Shown here: piece after piece, positions 63,966 through 64,000 of the stretch
How the letters are laid out: each line of letters begins with the position of its first letter
How positions within the stretch are numbered: the first letter of the stretch is position 1
Source: Paulinella micropora
Lineage: Eukaryota; Cercozoa; Imbricatea; Euglyphida
DNA length: 64,000 nucleotides
NCBI GenBank assembly: GCA_009731375.1
Contig: BJOX01000048.1
Span: 1,008,247 to 1,072,246, forward strand
Direction of reading: 5' to 3'
Position numbers and translations under genes: made by a program
Notes under the pieces: generated by a model
Database searches by the model: none
Seen by the model: only the letters and a program-made list of their open reading frames with translations
Told to the model about the DNA's origin: nothing

Positions 63966-64000
63966 TACAACCAGACTTCACAGACCACCACCTATTATGG

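Overview
The window comes from a large, repeat-laden eukaryotic nuclear genome, probably a unicellular alga or other protist. The first 47.9 kb is mostly microsatellite sequence (TTC, GTA/CTA, TTA, GATA/CTAT, TGTA, CT, CA, AATAT and poly-C/G tracts) with N gaps at 6496-6765, 6980-7162, 9689-9698, 13845-14058, 16077-16086, 31274-31339, 35550-35711, 36164-36173, 39223-39335, 39984-39993, 42711-42720 and 47896-48246. I cannot name the species. GT-AG introns, GC-rich exons, tRNA-derived SINEs and integrated polinton/virophage-like genes all fit a microbial eukaryote.

Region 1 (about 2.2-47.9 kb, + strand) appears to be one huge receptor gene. I found 29 short exons (30-181 bp, about 2.28 kb coding in total, roughly 760 codons) that join in a single open frame. 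Every junction is GT-AG and phase-compatible. The deduced order is a first Cache-like sensor domain (exons 1-4), a linker (5), a second Cache-like domain (6-11), a seven-helix bundle with class C (GABA-B/metabotropic-like) features (11-19), and a long polar C-terminal tail (20-29). Both the 5' end and the stop codon are missing from the window. The introns hold almost only simple repeats, SINE-like repeats and decayed copies of the neighbouring exons.

Region 2 (about 48.4-64.0 kb) changes abruptly to AT-rich, compact, virus-like sequence. It holds a tyrosine recombinase resembling telomere resolvases (interrupted by a 278-bp MITE), coiled-coil proteins, an 870-bp-arm palindrome, an AT-hook protein, a primase-helicase replication gene (AEP/UL52-like primase, zinc-binding segment, origin-binding-protein-like SF2 helicase), an F-box-like micro-ORF and a GIY-YIG nuclease. 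Two divergent genes of unknown function follow, one with a 47-nt intron. Last come an rve integrase, a charged protein and a fibre protein ending in an Ser-74-type (Peptidase_S74) chaperone domain. No capsid, packaging ATPase or protease gene is visible; if present they lie to the right of the window. Nearly all of these ORFs carry single-base frameshifts, so they are either decaying endogenous elements or poorly polished sequence.

How the parts relate: the last visible receptor exon (47819-47848) has no stop, so the viral block either sits inside an intron or 3' part of the receptor gene, or is joined wrongly across the 351-N gap. The viral genes look like modules of one or two polinton-like/virophage-like elements: integration (integrase, recombinase), replication (primase-helicase), homing (GIY-YIG) and host attachment (fibre).
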